52,231 bases of DNA from Nesterenkonia sp. E16_10 (GCF_017347085.1 NZ_JADPSA010000039.1:1-52231); one strand, 5' to 3'. Positions 15,930 to 24,714 are shown, counted from the first letter of the stretch. Notes: generated by a model not told the origin, from the letters alone. Numbers and translations are program-made.

Positions 15930-17084
15930 ATGAGCGCACCTACCAAGCCCGGTCGCCTGATCGCCAGCACCTTGATGGCAGGAGTCCTGCTCCTCGGGTC
16001 TGCGGCAGGGGCCTTCGGTGCAGCGTCGACCCCGATCAGCTCACCCTCGACACCCAGTTCGACCTCCAGCGCGGCGCCAGAAAACGATGGCGAGGGACCA
16101 CAGTTCTACAGCGGTTCCGTCATCGACGTCTCGGACACGATCCAGGGTGATGTCTACGTCGCCGGACAGAACGTCACGATCAGCGGTGATGTCACCGGCG
16201 ACGTCATCGTGGCGGCACAGACGATCACCATCACCGGCACAGTCGATGGCAACCTGCGTCTTGCAGCCCAGGATGTGGTCATCAGCGGTGAGGTGGAACG
16301 CAGCGGCACGGTGTTCGCCGCCAGTGTGAATCTCACCGAGGAGGGGTCCCTCGGAGCCGATCTCGTCGGTGCTGCCGGGGAGGTCAGCATCGACGGAAGC
16401 ATCGAGCGAGACTTGGTGATCAGCGCCGAAGGCTTCTCCATCGATGGGTCCGTCGGTGGAGACGTGACCTATTACAGCGACCGGAGCGCCTCGATCGCTG
16501 ACGGCGCGGTGGCTGGTTCGATCGAGCGCATCGCCCCCGATCCGGCCCCTGAGCCAGAGCCCTCGCCCTGGGGCGTCTTCCTCGGTTGGGCGCTCGGACT
16601 GCTCTACGCTCTGGTCGCGTTGAGCCTCATCACGTTGGTCGCCACGTTGGTGTTCCCGCGCCGACTCACGGAGGTGACGAACCAGCTGAGGCATTCTCCG
16701 TGGAAGGCGCTCCTGGTGGGATTCGTGGCGGCGGTCGCGGTACCGGTGGCGCTCCTGCTTCTCATGATCACCATCATCGGGGCCCCGCTGGCCCTGGCTG
16801 GGATCTTGGTCTGGGTGCTGATGACTCTGGCGACCTTCGTCTACGGCTCCTACGCCATCGGGCGACTGGTGTTCCGGGACTCTCAGCGCCCTGTGGTCAT
16901 GGCACTGGTGGGCGGGCTGATCCTGATCGTCGCGCTGCATGTTCCGTGGCTCAACATCGTCGTGTGGCTGGCGATGGTGTTCTTCGGCCTTGGCGCGCAG
17001 CTCCTGGACTTCTACGAGAAGCGACCCAGGCGGGCCCCTCCCGAGCCGTACGCCGAACCGGCTGCAGCAACGACGGTTCCCTGA
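15930..17084 (+). CDS. Bactofilin-like polymer-forming membrane protein
   Basis: This 384-residue protein starts with a signal sequence (about 9-31) and a Ser/Pro/Thr-rich linker. Residues about 60-200 form a right-handed beta-helix-like repeat of short turns such as IQGDVYVAGQNVTISGDV, as in bactofilins and the related surface-polymer proteins. After a Pro/Glu linker come about four transmembrane helices (about 215-360). The beta-helix is thus probably extracytoplasmic and anchored by the C-terminal membrane domain. I chose ATG 15930 because GAGAGAGG at 15914-15921 precedes it by 8 bases. A DevR-like box upstream suggests stress-dependent expression, perhaps for envelope remodelling; function is not established. 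Confidence 0.75.
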   Translation: MSAPTKPGRLIASTLMAGVLLLGSAAGAFGAASTPISSPSTPSSTSSAAPENDGEGPQFYSGSVIDVSDTIQGDVYVAGQNVTISGDVTGDVIVAAQTITITGTVDGNLRLAAQDVVISGEVERSGTVFAASVNLTEEGSLGADLVGAAGEVSIDGSIERDLVISAEGFSIDGSVGGDVTYYSDRSASIADGAVAGSIERIAPDPAPEPEPSPWGVFLGWALGLLYALVALSLITLVATLVFPRRLTEVTNQLRHSPWKALLVGFVAAVAVPVALLLLMITIIGAPLALAGILVWVLMTLATFVYGSYAIGRLVFRDSQRPVVMALVGGLILIVALHVPWLNIVVWLAMVFFGLGAQLLDFYEKRPRRAPPEPYAEPAAATTVP

Positions 17085-17233
17085 GCAGCCTCCACCCCGG
17101 CGTCCACGACGCAGCGCTGTCCCCGAAGAAGCAGTTCAGAGCTGGCTTCGGGCCGTGTCACCAGACTCGACGATCCACGGAACCGGCGAGCCCTTCCCTG
17201 ACAACAACCTTCTCCCCCTCACGGAGGCAAGAG

Positions 17234-18241
17234 ATGAACATCGATACTCACTCAGCTCCCCGACCCCGCGCCTTCCACCTCGCGTCCCAGGACCTAGGTG
17301 TGCTGGTCGGCTTCGACGGCTCCACCCAGTCCCTTCTGGCCCTGCACTACGGGGCGCTGGAAGCCCAACGCAGCCGACGCGAGCTGACCGTGATCACCGC
17401 CGTCAGCGGCCCCATCCCCGTCTACACCACCCTGGGTGCGCTGCCGCAGAAGTCCGAGACCCAGGCCGCCGTCGACGCGGCAGGAATAGTCCTCAATGAT
17501 GCCCGGAGATACCTGCAGGCCTACCCCGGCAGGGTCACCTACCGAGTCGAACAGGGCAACACCGCCGCCGTGCTCGCGGAACTCTCCACCGCCGCAGAGC
17601 TTGCGATTCTCGGAGCCAGGGGACGCGGCGGACTCCTCGGGACGATCCTGGGATCGGTGGCCTCCACTCTGCCGGTCCACTCGCACTGCCCCACCGTCGT
17701 GGTGCCACGGCAGTACGCGATCCACGTCGCGGAAGGATCTGCCCGTTTCGCCCCTCAGGCAGACCCGCGTCCAGTGACCGTGGGGATCGACGGCTCTTCC
17801 CACAGCCGCGTCGCCGCGCTGCATGCGGCCCGAGCGGCCCAAGACCGTGGCGTGCCGCTGCACCTCCTGATGACGCTGCCCTCGCTGGAGGGATGGTTGG
17901 ACTGGTACCCGGATCTGGACCCACTCGACCAAGACACCATCAGCCGGAGACAGTCACAGCTGGAGAGCTCGCTTCAGGCAGAGGCGGCATGGCTGAGAAG
18001 CCACTTTCCCGGGCTAGCCACCACCACCTCGGTCAAGCCAGGGGATCCTGTGGCCCGACTGAGCACGTCCACCCATGAGGCACAGCTGACGGTGGTCGGC
18101 ACTCGAGGCAGGGGACCACTGAGCGGCAAGCTTCTGGGATCGGTGTCCCGCGGGGTGCTCCTGCGGGCGGCCGGTCCAGTCATGGTTGTCCCAGACCTCC
18201 AGGATGAGCGGCTCAGTGATCAGCCGGGGCCCATCCGCTAG
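17234..18241 (+). CDS. Tandem-domain universal stress protein (UspA family)
   Basis: This 335-residue double UspA protein has LGVLVGFDGS opening domain 1 and GARGRGGLLGTILGSVAS closing it; VTVGIDGS and GTRGRGPLSGKLLGSVSRG frame domain 2. The ATP-binding glycine signatures are intact in both. The start is ATG 17234, six bases after GGAGG (17223-17227). It lies 149 bases downstream of the bactofilin-like gene and may be co-transcribed with it. It differs clearly from the USP at 9.5-10.6 kb, so the pair is not a recent duplication. ATP-dependent signalling in dormancy or hypoxia is the usual role in actinobacteria. Confidence 0.88.
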   Translation: MNIDTHSAPRPRAFHLASQDLGVLVGFDGSTQSLLALHYGALEAQRSRRELTVITAVSGPIPVYTTLGALPQKSETQAAVDAAGIVLNDARRYLQAYPGRVTYRVEQGNTAAVLAELSTAAELAILGARGRGGLLGTILGSVASTLPVHSHCPTVVVPRQYAIHVAEGSARFAPQADPRPVTVGIDGSSHSRVAALHAARAAQDRGVPLHLLMTLPSLEGWLDWYPDLDPLDQDTISRRQSQLESSLQAEAAWLRSHFPGLATTTSVKPGDPVARLSTSTHEAQLTVVGTRGRGPLSGKLLGSVSRGVLLRAAGPVMVVPDLQDERLSDQPGPIR

Positions 18242-18298
18242 AACAACCCTGACCCCGTCCCAGAGCCCTGGCGGCAAGGTCCCAGGCACGGCCGGTAC

Positions 18299-18312
18299 GG
18301 GACCAAGGTCCC
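18299..18312. promoter_or_regulatory. Candidate DevR/DosR box, perfect palindrome
   Basis: GGGACCAAGGTCCC is a perfect inverted repeat around AA and differs from the mycobacterial core GGGACTWWAGTCCC only at the two inner positions, in a symmetric way. A further half-site AAGGTCCC lies at 18276-18283. It is 58 bases after the USP stop and 215 bases before the sigma-factor gene, the most likely target. Confidence 0.6.
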
Positions 18313-18526
18313 TTCACGGAGGAACGAAATCACAGTTGACTGTTCAAGTACTGCCTATCCAAAGCTGAATCACCAAGTCGCCCTCAGAGAGTCTCTTTGC
18401 ACCGGACACGACCCTGAGAGCAGCGAGGAACCGTTTCTATGCTTGTTGCACCCACCGCGAAGAGCAGCTTGGGCGTGGACGCCGCCTGTGCGCTGGATCC
18501 ACTGGCCCCTCGAGGAGGCGCTCCTC

Positions 18527-19042
18527 ATGCGTGCAGAGACTGAGATGACGTTCAATGCTGAAGAAGCCTATGCCGCGCACGGCAGAGTGCTGTTCTCCTT
18601 CGCGCTCAACGCCCTGGGGGATCGAGTCGAGGCCGAAGACTGCGTGCAGGAGACCTTCATTCGTGCCTGGCGCAGCCGAGAGCGGTACAGCAGCTCGCGC
18701 GGCTCGGTGCGGACCTGGCTGTTCGCGATCGCACGAAACCTCGTCATCGATGCGCTGAGATCTCGCGCCCGGCGCCCCGAGCCCTCTGATGCGGGGAAGA
18801 TCGAGCGGGCCAGTGAGCCTGTCACGGAGGACCTTCAGATAGTCGAGCGGTTGGCCCTTTATGAGTCTCTCGCTACGCTGACCTTTGAACACCGTCAGGT
18901 GATCGCCGCCGTACAGCTGCACGGTGGAAGCTACCAGGACCTGTCGGAACAGACCGGGGTCCCGGTCGCGACATTGCGTACGCGGATGTATTACGGGTTG
19001 AGATCTATGCGGACAGCATTGGGAAGTAGTGGCGCACGATGA
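18527..19042 (+). CDS. ECF-type RNA polymerase sigma factor
   Basis: This 171-residue sigma-70 family protein has region 2 as GDRVEAEDCVQETFIRAWR and FAIARNLVIDALRSRAR, and region 4 as LTFEHRQVIAAVQLHGGSYQDLSEQTGVPVATLRTRM, a helix-turn-helix for the -35 element. The length is typical of ECF factors. I start at ATG 18527, eight bases after GAGGAGG (18512-18518), not at the upstream ATG at 18443. Its stop overlaps the next gene, which resembles an anti-sigma factor. A DevR-like box about 215 bases upstream may place it under the two-component systems. Confidence 0.87.
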   Translation: MRAETEMTFNAEEAYAAHGRVLFSFALNALGDRVEAEDCVQETFIRAWRSRERYSSSRGSVRTWLFAIARNLVIDALRSRARRPEPSDAGKIERASEPVTEDLQIVERLALYESLATLTFEHRQVIAAVQLHGGSYQDLSEQTGVPVATLRTRMYYGLRSMRTALGSSGAR

Positions 19043-19320
19043 CAGAAACGCCTTCACGTCGCGAGGAGCTCCTCGCCGGGGCGCTGGCAGGGGATCTCAG
19101 TGACGAGGAGAGGCGCGAGTTCGACCGCGCCCGGGCAGCAGACCCTTCGATCGATGCAGAGCTCGCAGAGCTGCGTGCCACCGCCGCGCGCATGAAGGCG
19201 ACGGGGGTCGCCTGGCGGGAGGAGCCCCCACCTCCGGGCCTTGAAGAGCGCATACTCGCCGAAACCTCCGAAGCCGACCGACTGACCCGCTCGGACGAGA
19301 ACGGGAAGCCGGCCCCCTAG
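19039..19320 (+). CDS. Small soluble anti-sigma-like protein
   Basis: This 93-residue protein overlaps the sigma gene by ATGA and has the composition of an anti-sigma N-terminal helical domain (EELLAGALAGDLSDEERREFD, then charged helices). It has no transmembrane helix and no HxxxCxxC zinc motif, so it would be a cytoplasmic anti-sigma without a membrane sensor, or a truncated one. How a signal would release the sigma factor is not visible. The assignment rests mainly on position and the N-terminal pattern. Confidence 0.6.
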   Translation: MTETPSRREELLAGALAGDLSDEERREFDRARAADPSIDAELAELRATAARMKATGVAWREEPPPPGLEERILAETSEADRLTRSDENGKPAP

Positions 19321-19325
19321 CTGCA

Positions 19326-19341
19326 CCCCACCCCGGTGGGG
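19326..19341 (+). terminator. Candidate terminator of the sigma/anti-sigma unit
   Basis: CCCCACC and GGTGGGG pair over 7 bases with a 2-base gap, starting 6 bases after the anti-sigma stop. There is no uridine tract. The rest of the interval to 19580 has no gene or repeat I can support. Confidence 0.45.
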
Positions 19342-19580
19342 GCGCCTCCCGCGGCCTTGCCCTTGACTCACTCTCCCAGGGAGAGGAGTGTTGCGATCAG
19401 GCCTCGGGAACGAGCGGCACTGCACCAGCAACACCTCAATGCCGAGGCACTGAGCTTCAGGAGCACCCCCATGGACGCGGACACCGGATACCCACCGGCA
19501 CATCGGCCCCCTACAAGACCCCACCTGCGAGGGCCGCGCTGACCTGATCCACAACGGATCATAGTAAGGAACGCTGACTC

Positions 19581-20099
19581 ATGATTCGACTGATAGCACC
19601 CTTCGCCAGGATCCGCTGGACCGATCAGTTCCCGGAGCGCTTTCTGGGTGCGAAGGACCCCGCTGAGGTAGAAGGCCTCCGATGGCAGGATGAGCACCAG
19701 CTGAAGATGAGTGAAGGATTGCTGGAACTCGCTCTGCGGCGCGGCGTCCCGTGTCGGCAGGGTCTGCTGCTCACCAGAAGCTCCCTGCTGCCGCTGCAGC
19801 GGTACATGGATGCACGCGCGGCGCATGTCAATGCGTTGGAGTCAGATCGGGCACACGGTCCGCAGTTCGTCGCAGGGAGGCGTTTCACCGAGTCGACGAA
19901 TGATGCCTTCTCGAGCGCACGAAGCGCCGTGGAGCTGGTGCTGCGCCACCCACGGGACCGGAGGATCGAGGCCCACTGGCTGGCACTCGGCGGTTCTGCC
20001 CCAGCAACCGGTTCCCCCGAATCCCTGGAACCGGCCGCGGCGACAGACCATCTTTGGAAGCAGACGCCCGGGATGCGCGGGAAGGCGAACTCCCGATAG
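19581..20099 (+). CDS. Hypothetical protein, no recognised family
   Basis: This frame encodes 172 residues. ATG 19581 is preceded by AAGGA at 19566-19570, with a rather long spacing of 10 bases. The first half is predicted helical and rich in Leu and Arg; the second half ends in a Pro/Ala-rich tail (PATGSPESLEPAA). No signal peptide, membrane segment, metal motif or catalytic signature is visible. It sits between the sigma/anti-sigma unit and the YfcC-like gene. I do not recognise it, and a spurious frame cannot be excluded. Confidence 0.45.
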   Translation: MIRLIAPFARIRWTDQFPERFLGAKDPAEVEGLRWQDEHQLKMSEGLLELALRRGVPCRQGLLLTRSSLLPLQRYMDARAAHVNALESDRAHGPQFVAGRRFTESTNDAFSSARSAVELVLRHPRDRRIEAHWLALGGSAPATGSPESLEPAAATDHLWKQTPGMRGKANSR

Positions 20100-20247
20100 C
20101 TCGCTGTCCCACACGGCCGGCCACGGCCCGAGAAAACGACGCCCTCTCGACCCGCTCGCGTGTCGCCTGGGAGTGAACCAGACCGGTCCAGCGTGAGGTC
20201 ACCCGGTCGTGACACGCGCGAAACACCAGCTCCGTAACGTCTCGGGG

Positions 20248-21676
20248 ATGGTCGCAACAGATACGCCGGCACGCACCGTCAGACGCGGTTTCCAGATGCC
20301 TCACGTCTATGTCATTCTCTTCGTCCTCTCCGCGCTGGCCGCCCTGGCGACCTACGTCATCCCCGCGAACCAGTTCGAGCGCGTGGAAGGTCCAGACGGG
20401 CGAGAGGTCATCGATGCGGACTCCTATGGACCGGCAGAGGCGACGCCGACGTCGTTCCTTGATTTCGCGACCGCGGTCCCCCGCGGTCTCGTCGATGCCG
20501 GGGAGGTGGTGTTCTTCACCTTCATCATCGGTGGCGTGTTCATGGTCATCCGGCGCACCGGGATCATCGAGAACGCGCTGGACCGGCTGCTTCGGGCCTT
20601 CGCCAATCGCCGACTGCTGCTGATCCCGGTACTTGATCACGGTCTTCGCCGCCCTGGCCTCCCTCATCGGCACTCAGGAACTGGCGCTGGTCTACATTCC
20701 GGTGCTCATTCCGGTCATCATCGCTCTGGGGTACGACTCGATGGTGGCGGTGGCCATCGCGCTCGTCGGCACCACGGCGGGCTTCACCTCTGGTGTGCTC
20801 AATCCCATCAACACCGGCCTGGCCCAGCAGATCGCTGGCATCGAAACCTTCTCCGGTGCGGGGCTGCGCGGGGCGCTCTTCCTGGTGATGATCACCCTGG
20901 GTTCGTTCTGGGTCATCCGCTACGCCCGTCGCGTGGAGCAGGACCCCGCGAAGAGCCTGGTGTACGGGGAGCAGGAGGAGCTGGAGAAGCAGCGCCTCTA
21001 TGCCTCCGGAGCCGAAGGTGAGGCGAAGCGGATGAACGGGCGGCAGAAGGTGTCGCTGCTGCTTTCGGTGCCAGTCCTCGGCGTCACGATCTGGGGCGTC
21101 TCCTCGCAGGGATGGTTCATGATCGAGATGGCCGGGATGTTCCTGCTGATGATGCTGATCATAGGCCTGGTCAGCGGGCTGAACCCCTCGGCGATCTCCG
21201 CCTCCTTCTCCGAGGGCATGCGCAGCGTGCTCGAAGCCGCCATCATCGTCGGCGTCGCCCGTTCCGTGGCCGTGGTCCTGGAAGACGGCCAGATCCTCGA
21301 CACGATCGTGCACTCTCTGGGAACCGCGGTCAGCGGGATGCCCGGTGAACTCGCCGCCGTCGGCATGTTCGCCGTGCAGACCGGCTTCAACTTCGTGGTG
21401 CCCTCAGGCTCGGGCCAGGCGGTGGTCACGATGCCGATCATGGCCCCGCTCGCAGATCTGCTGGAGGTCACCCGGCAGACCGCCGTGCTGGCCTTCCAGC
21501 TCGGGGATGGTCTCACCAATATCCTCTACCCCACCTCGGGGTACTTCATGGCCGCCCTGGCCATCGGTGGTGTCCGCTGGGAGAAGTGGCTGCGGTTCTA
21601 CCTGCCGCTGTTCGGCCTCTGGACCTTGACGGCCATCTTGTTCCTGGTCTTCGCTCAGGTGACCGGCTGGAGCTGA
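20248..21676 (+). pseudogene. YfcC-family transporter (putative basic amino acid or C4-dicarboxylate carrier), frameshifted
   Basis: The 5' frame encodes the N-terminus with MPHVYVILFVLSALAALATY and a second helix pair, up to RRLLLIPV. At 20633-20634 one extra T breaks the frame. Removing it joins LLLIPVL directly to ITVFAALASLIGTQELA and restores about 475 residues with roughly a dozen membrane helices, including the conserved GVLNPINTGLAQQIAG and FNFVVPSGSGQA motifs of the YfcC (C4-dicarboxylate anaerobic carrier-like) family. Without correction the first product ends at 21021 as nonsense. The rest of the reading frame is clean, so this is either a very recent inactivation or a sequencing error. 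A GTG at 20209 is an alternative start. Confidence 0.85.
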
Positions 21677-21710
21677 CGCTCTGCGGCGCGGGTCCGCGCT
21701 CCACCGAAGC

Positions 21711-23441
21711 CTAGATCCTGCCTCGCCGGGACGGGGAGACCGCATGCAGGAGCGGGATCAGGGATGCCGCCATGATCACAGAGCCCAGGACGCCGTCCTC
21801 GGATCGCAGCAGGGTCCCTGTGACCAGCAGCCCGGTGAACAGCACCGCTGAGACGAGCCGCCGGCCCACGCGCTCCAGAGCCGCGGTGCGCCGATCGAGA
21901 TCCGGGGTGCGCACCGCGATCCGGCCGTCCTCGATGCGGTCGACGACGTCGGAGAGCCGGCCGGGAAGCCGGAGCGCCGTGGTCACGGTGGCTGCCGCCT
22001 GACGGGCGGCGTCCTGGACCGCGGGCCTGCCCTGGTCGCGGATCAGCTGCTCGGCATAGGGCTCGATGGCGTCCCAGAGGTTGAATCTGGAATCCAAGGT
22101 GCTGCAGACACCTGAGATCAGCGAGACCGTGCGCAGCATCAGCAGAAAGTTCTCCGGCAGCTGGAAGGGCAGGGAACGGACCAGATCGCCGAACTCCTTG
22201 GCGAAGTCCCGGAATTCCCGCGGGTCGACCTCCTTGAGCTCGGCGAACCCCATCCCGCCGAATCGGGCGAAGAGCTGGGTCATCGCGCGTTCGAGCTCGG
22301 CGGTGTCCGCCGAGGGGAGCAGCACCCCCACCTCTTGGATCGCGTCCACGAGGCCTTTGCCGTCACGCGAGGCGGCGGCGATGAAGACCCGGCGCAGGCC
22401 GTCGCGCAGAGTGTCCGGTATCTCGCCCATCATGCCGAAGTCGATGAAGGTCAGGTGCCACCGGGCTGGTTGCTCCTCGGCCGGGAGCTGCTGCTCCCGG
22501 GGCGCCGGCGTGACGAAGATGTTCCCGGGATGCGGGTCGGCGTGGAAGAAGCCGTGGACGAAGATCTGGTCGAACATCACGTTCGCGAACTCCGTGGCGA
22601 CCGTCGTCGGGTCGATCCCCTCCGCCCTGAGCCGCTCGACGTCGTTGATCTTGATCGCGGTCACGTCCTCCAAGGTGAGCACCCGTCGCGTGGTCCGTTC
22701 CCACATCACGTCGGGAACAGTGACACGAGGATCTTCGCCGAAGTTCGCGGCAAAGCGTTCGGCGTTGGCAGCCTCGTTGAGGTAGTCGATCTCTTCCATG
22801 CTGGTGGTGGCGAACTCCTCCACCAGGGCTGGGGCATCCACCCGGTTGCTCACCAGGCGGATGCGAGCCAGCCATCGACTCACTCGGCGCAGTGCGGCCA
22901 GATCGACGTCGACGATCTCACCGATCCCGGGACGCTGGATCTTCACGACCGCTGCATCGAAACCGGCGACCTCAGCATCCTCGGCCGAAGGCACCGCGCG
23001 GTGCGCCTGGCCCAGCGAGGCGGCAGCGAGCGGATCCGGGTCCACGGACGCATAGGCGCGCTCCAGCGGGACCTCGAGCTCCTCCTCGGCGGCGGCCCGA
23101 ATCTCCGCGAAGGCGACAGGACTGACCTCGTCCTGCAGCCCTTCCAGCTCCTTGGTGATCTCGGGGGGCAGCACGTCGAGTCGCGAGGAGAGGAACTGGC
23201 CGACCTTGATCATCAACCCGCCGAGATCCACCGCGAGGCGGTGGAAGCGCTGAGCAAGCCGCCGCATGCGCCTGGCTCGGCCCATCGCGGCGAGCCGAGC
23301 CAGACCGATTCGCGGCAGGAACAGTTCGAACCACCACACCTGGACCAGATGCAGAGCCGCGAACCGCAGAATTCGACGGTACCGATTGCGCAGCGATTTA
23401 GCCGTTGGGCTCACTCGATGCCCTGACGGCTGCGGCCCCAC
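21711..23441 (-). CDS. AarF/UbiB/ABC1-family atypical kinase
   Basis: This 576-residue UbiB-like protein shows the family's signature changes: KVGQFLSSR (the KxGQ motif), ASLGQAH (the Ala-rich nucleotide loop), VVKIQRPG (Lys of beta3), EIDYLNEAANAERF, HADPHPGNIF (catalytic loop) and FIDFGMMG (metal site). Two C-terminal hydrophobic helices (about 520-565) anchor it in the membrane. In proteobacteria UbiB supports ubiquinone synthesis; the actinobacterial role is uncertain but probably concerns isoprenoid lipids. The start is a GTG, 25 bases after the PadR-type gene on the same strand, so the two probably form an operon. Confidence 0.9.
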   Translation of the reverse strand: MGPQPSGHRVSPTAKSLRNRYRRILRFAALHLVQVWWFELFLPRIGLARLAAMGRARRMRRLAQRFHRLAVDLGGLMIKVGQFLSSRLDVLPPEITKELEGLQDEVSPVAFAEIRAAAEEELEVPLERAYASVDPDPLAAASLGQAHRAVPSAEDAEVAGFDAAVVKIQRPGIGEIVDVDLAALRRVSRWLARIRLVSNRVDAPALVEEFATTSMEEIDYLNEAANAERFAANFGEDPRVTVPDVMWERTTRRVLTLEDVTAIKINDVERLRAEGIDPTTVATEFANVMFDQIFVHGFFHADPHPGNIFVTPAPREQQLPAEEQPARWHLTFIDFGMMGEIPDTLRDGLRRVFIAAASRDGKGLVDAIQEVGVLLPSADTAELERAMTQLFARFGGMGFAELKEVDPREFRDFAKEFGDLVRSLPFQLPENFLLMLRTVSLISGVCSTLDSRFNLWDAIEPYAEQLIRDQGRPAVQDAARQAAATVTTALRLPGRLSDVVDRIEDGRIAVRTPDLDRRTAALERVGRRLVSAVLFTGLLVTGTLLRSEDGVLGSVIMAASLIPLLHAVSPSRRGRI

Positions 23442-23466
23442 GCGTCACCTGCCTTGAGCACGCGGT

Positions 23467-24042
23467 TCAGTCCTGCGCGAGGATGGCGTAGAGCTTCCGG
23501 CGCACCTGGTCGATCTCCTGCTCCGCCTGGTGGATCTGTTCCGGCGTTCCGGATCGGCCCACCTGCGCGGCTGCCTGCGCCAGTTCCATGCCCGCCTTGG
23601 AGAGGGTCCGTACCGCATGGCCGCGATGCTCAGCACCCTGCCACTGCGCAGGCCACTGATCGGCTGCGGCGGCGGCCTCACGGCCTTCATCGGTGAGCGA
23701 ATACGTCTTGCGCCCGCCCTCTGCCTCAGCGTGGATCAGGCCTTCATCGGCCAGAAGCTGAAGTGTGGGATAGACCGAGCCTGGGCTGGGCTTCCACGCG
23801 CCACCGCTGCGCTGTTCGATCTCGTGGATGATCTGATACCCGTGCATCGAACGCTCCGAGAGCAGCGCAAGCACCGCCGCACGTACATCACCACGGCTGG
23901 CTCGCGGAGCCGATTTGTCCTTGAAGGCACCGCGCAGCTGGTCCAGGGCATCCCAGAGATCAGCCGGTGGGCCTCCTGCAGCGGGCCGGCGGTCTCCGAA
24001 GATGCCCCGGGCATGTGAGTCGCCTGAAAATGATCCAGTCAT
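23467..24042 (-). CDS. PadR family transcriptional regulator
   Basis: This 191-residue regulator has the PadR winged helix in residues about 50-120: VRAAVLALLSERSMHGYQIIHEIE, then KPSPGSVYPTLQLLADEGLI and the wing GGRKTYSLTDEGR. The C-terminal helices (about 140-190) form the dimerisation part. The N-terminal 45 residues are Gly/Pro-rich and probably disordered. A perfect 10-bp palindrome lies 47 bases upstream of its start, consistent with autoregulation. It probably controls the following AarF-like gene as well. Confidence 0.9.
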   Translation of the reverse strand: MTGSFSGDSHARGIFGDRRPAAGGPPADLWDALDQLRGAFKDKSAPRASRGDVRAAVLALLSERSMHGYQIIHEIEQRSGGAWKPSPGSVYPTLQLLADEGLIHAEAEGGRKTYSLTDEGREAAAAADQWPAQWQGAEHRGHAVRTLSKAGMELAQAAAQVGRSGTPEQIHQAEQEIDQVRRKLYAILAQD

Positions 24043-24089
24043 GACAGCCTCCTAAGCGCCGCACCCACGATGGGTCCGATCGAGCTTAA

Positions 24090-24099
24090 CGATATATCG
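24090..24099. promoter_or_regulatory. Candidate PadR operator
   Basis: CGATATATCG is a perfect palindrome, flanked as A-CGATATATCG-C, and stands out as AT-rich in this region. It sits between the start of the PadR gene and the end of the neighbouring MarR gene. The match to what this regulator binds is inferred from position and symmetry. Confidence 0.45.
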
Positions 24100-24135
24100 C
24101 CCACTGTGAGGGCGTGAAGATGTGACGCGGCAAGC

Positions 24136-24714
24136 TCAGGCGCCCTCACCCTTCGCCCAGGCGACATCGTCTAGGGAGAGCTGCTGTGTCATGTCTTGGA
24201 GAAAACCGATGACCACCTCTCGCTCGCGGGCACTCAGCGCAGCGGCAGAGTGGAACCGCTTGGCCTGCTGCCGCCCGACGGTCTCCATCGCGGCCTCCGC
24301 CGTCTCCGGCGTGACCCGTACGACGAAGGCCCGACGATCGGCCGGGTGCACTTCGCGAGTGATGTGGCCACCCTGTTCCAGGCGGTTCAACAGCTTGGTG
24401 GTCGATGCCGCGGAGATCTCCAGACTTGCTGCGAGCATCCCGGGCGTCACCGTCGCCCCGCGATTGCCCGCCACGATCAGGTAGTGGATCGCGCCCATGT
24501 CCAGCTGACTGAGCTTCATGTACTGCTGCGAGGCCTCGGACAGGCGCTGCTCCGCCGTGCGCAGGTCGGAGAGTGCTCGCATGAGCCGACCGATCTGGGC
24601 AACGTCCTCGGCAGACGCGTCGGATCGATCCACGAGTCGCTGAAGGGGATCCGTGGCATCAAGCTCATACAGGCTCTCTGATACGGGATCCGACTCGGTC
24701 TCTCCTGCTGCCAT
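24136..24714 (-). CDS. MarR family transcriptional regulator (divergent from an MMPL exporter)
   Basis: This 192-residue regulator has a winged helix at LGTPGML-like positions (TVTPGMLAASLEISAASTTKLLNRLE) and a wing HPADRRAFVVRVTPE with the DRR motif of MarR. The N-terminal 60 residues are acidic. ATG 24714 has AAGGTGG six bases before it, so I prefer it to the GTG at 24738. It is divergent from the MMPL transporter with about 120 bases between starts, the standard layout for a repressor of an efflux pump induced by the pump's substrate. Confidence 0.88.
   Translation of the reverse strand: MAAGETESDPVSESLYELDATDPLQRLVDRSDASAEDVAQIGRLMRALSDLRTAEQRLSEASQQYMKLSQLDMGAIHYLIVAGNRGATVTPGMLAASLEISAASTTKLLNRLEQGGHITREVHPADRRAFVVRVTPETAEAAMETVGRQQAKRFHSAAALSAREREVVIGFLQDMTQQLSLDDVAWAKGEGA

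Noticed and set aside
9483-18241. The two tandem USP genes as a recent duplication
   Set aside because: Their sequences and linkers differ strongly and they lie on opposite strands; only the general domain plan is shared.
20600-20660. Programmed ribosomal frameshift in the YfcC-like gene
   Set aside because: There is no slippery heptamer or downstream structure at the site, and a single inserted base explains the break.
22335-23426. A plus-strand frame opposite the AarF-like gene, and similar shadows at 36556-38094 and 34979-36097
   Set aside because: All lie antisense to genes with clear motifs and have the Arg/Gly/His-rich composition typical of GC-rich shadows.
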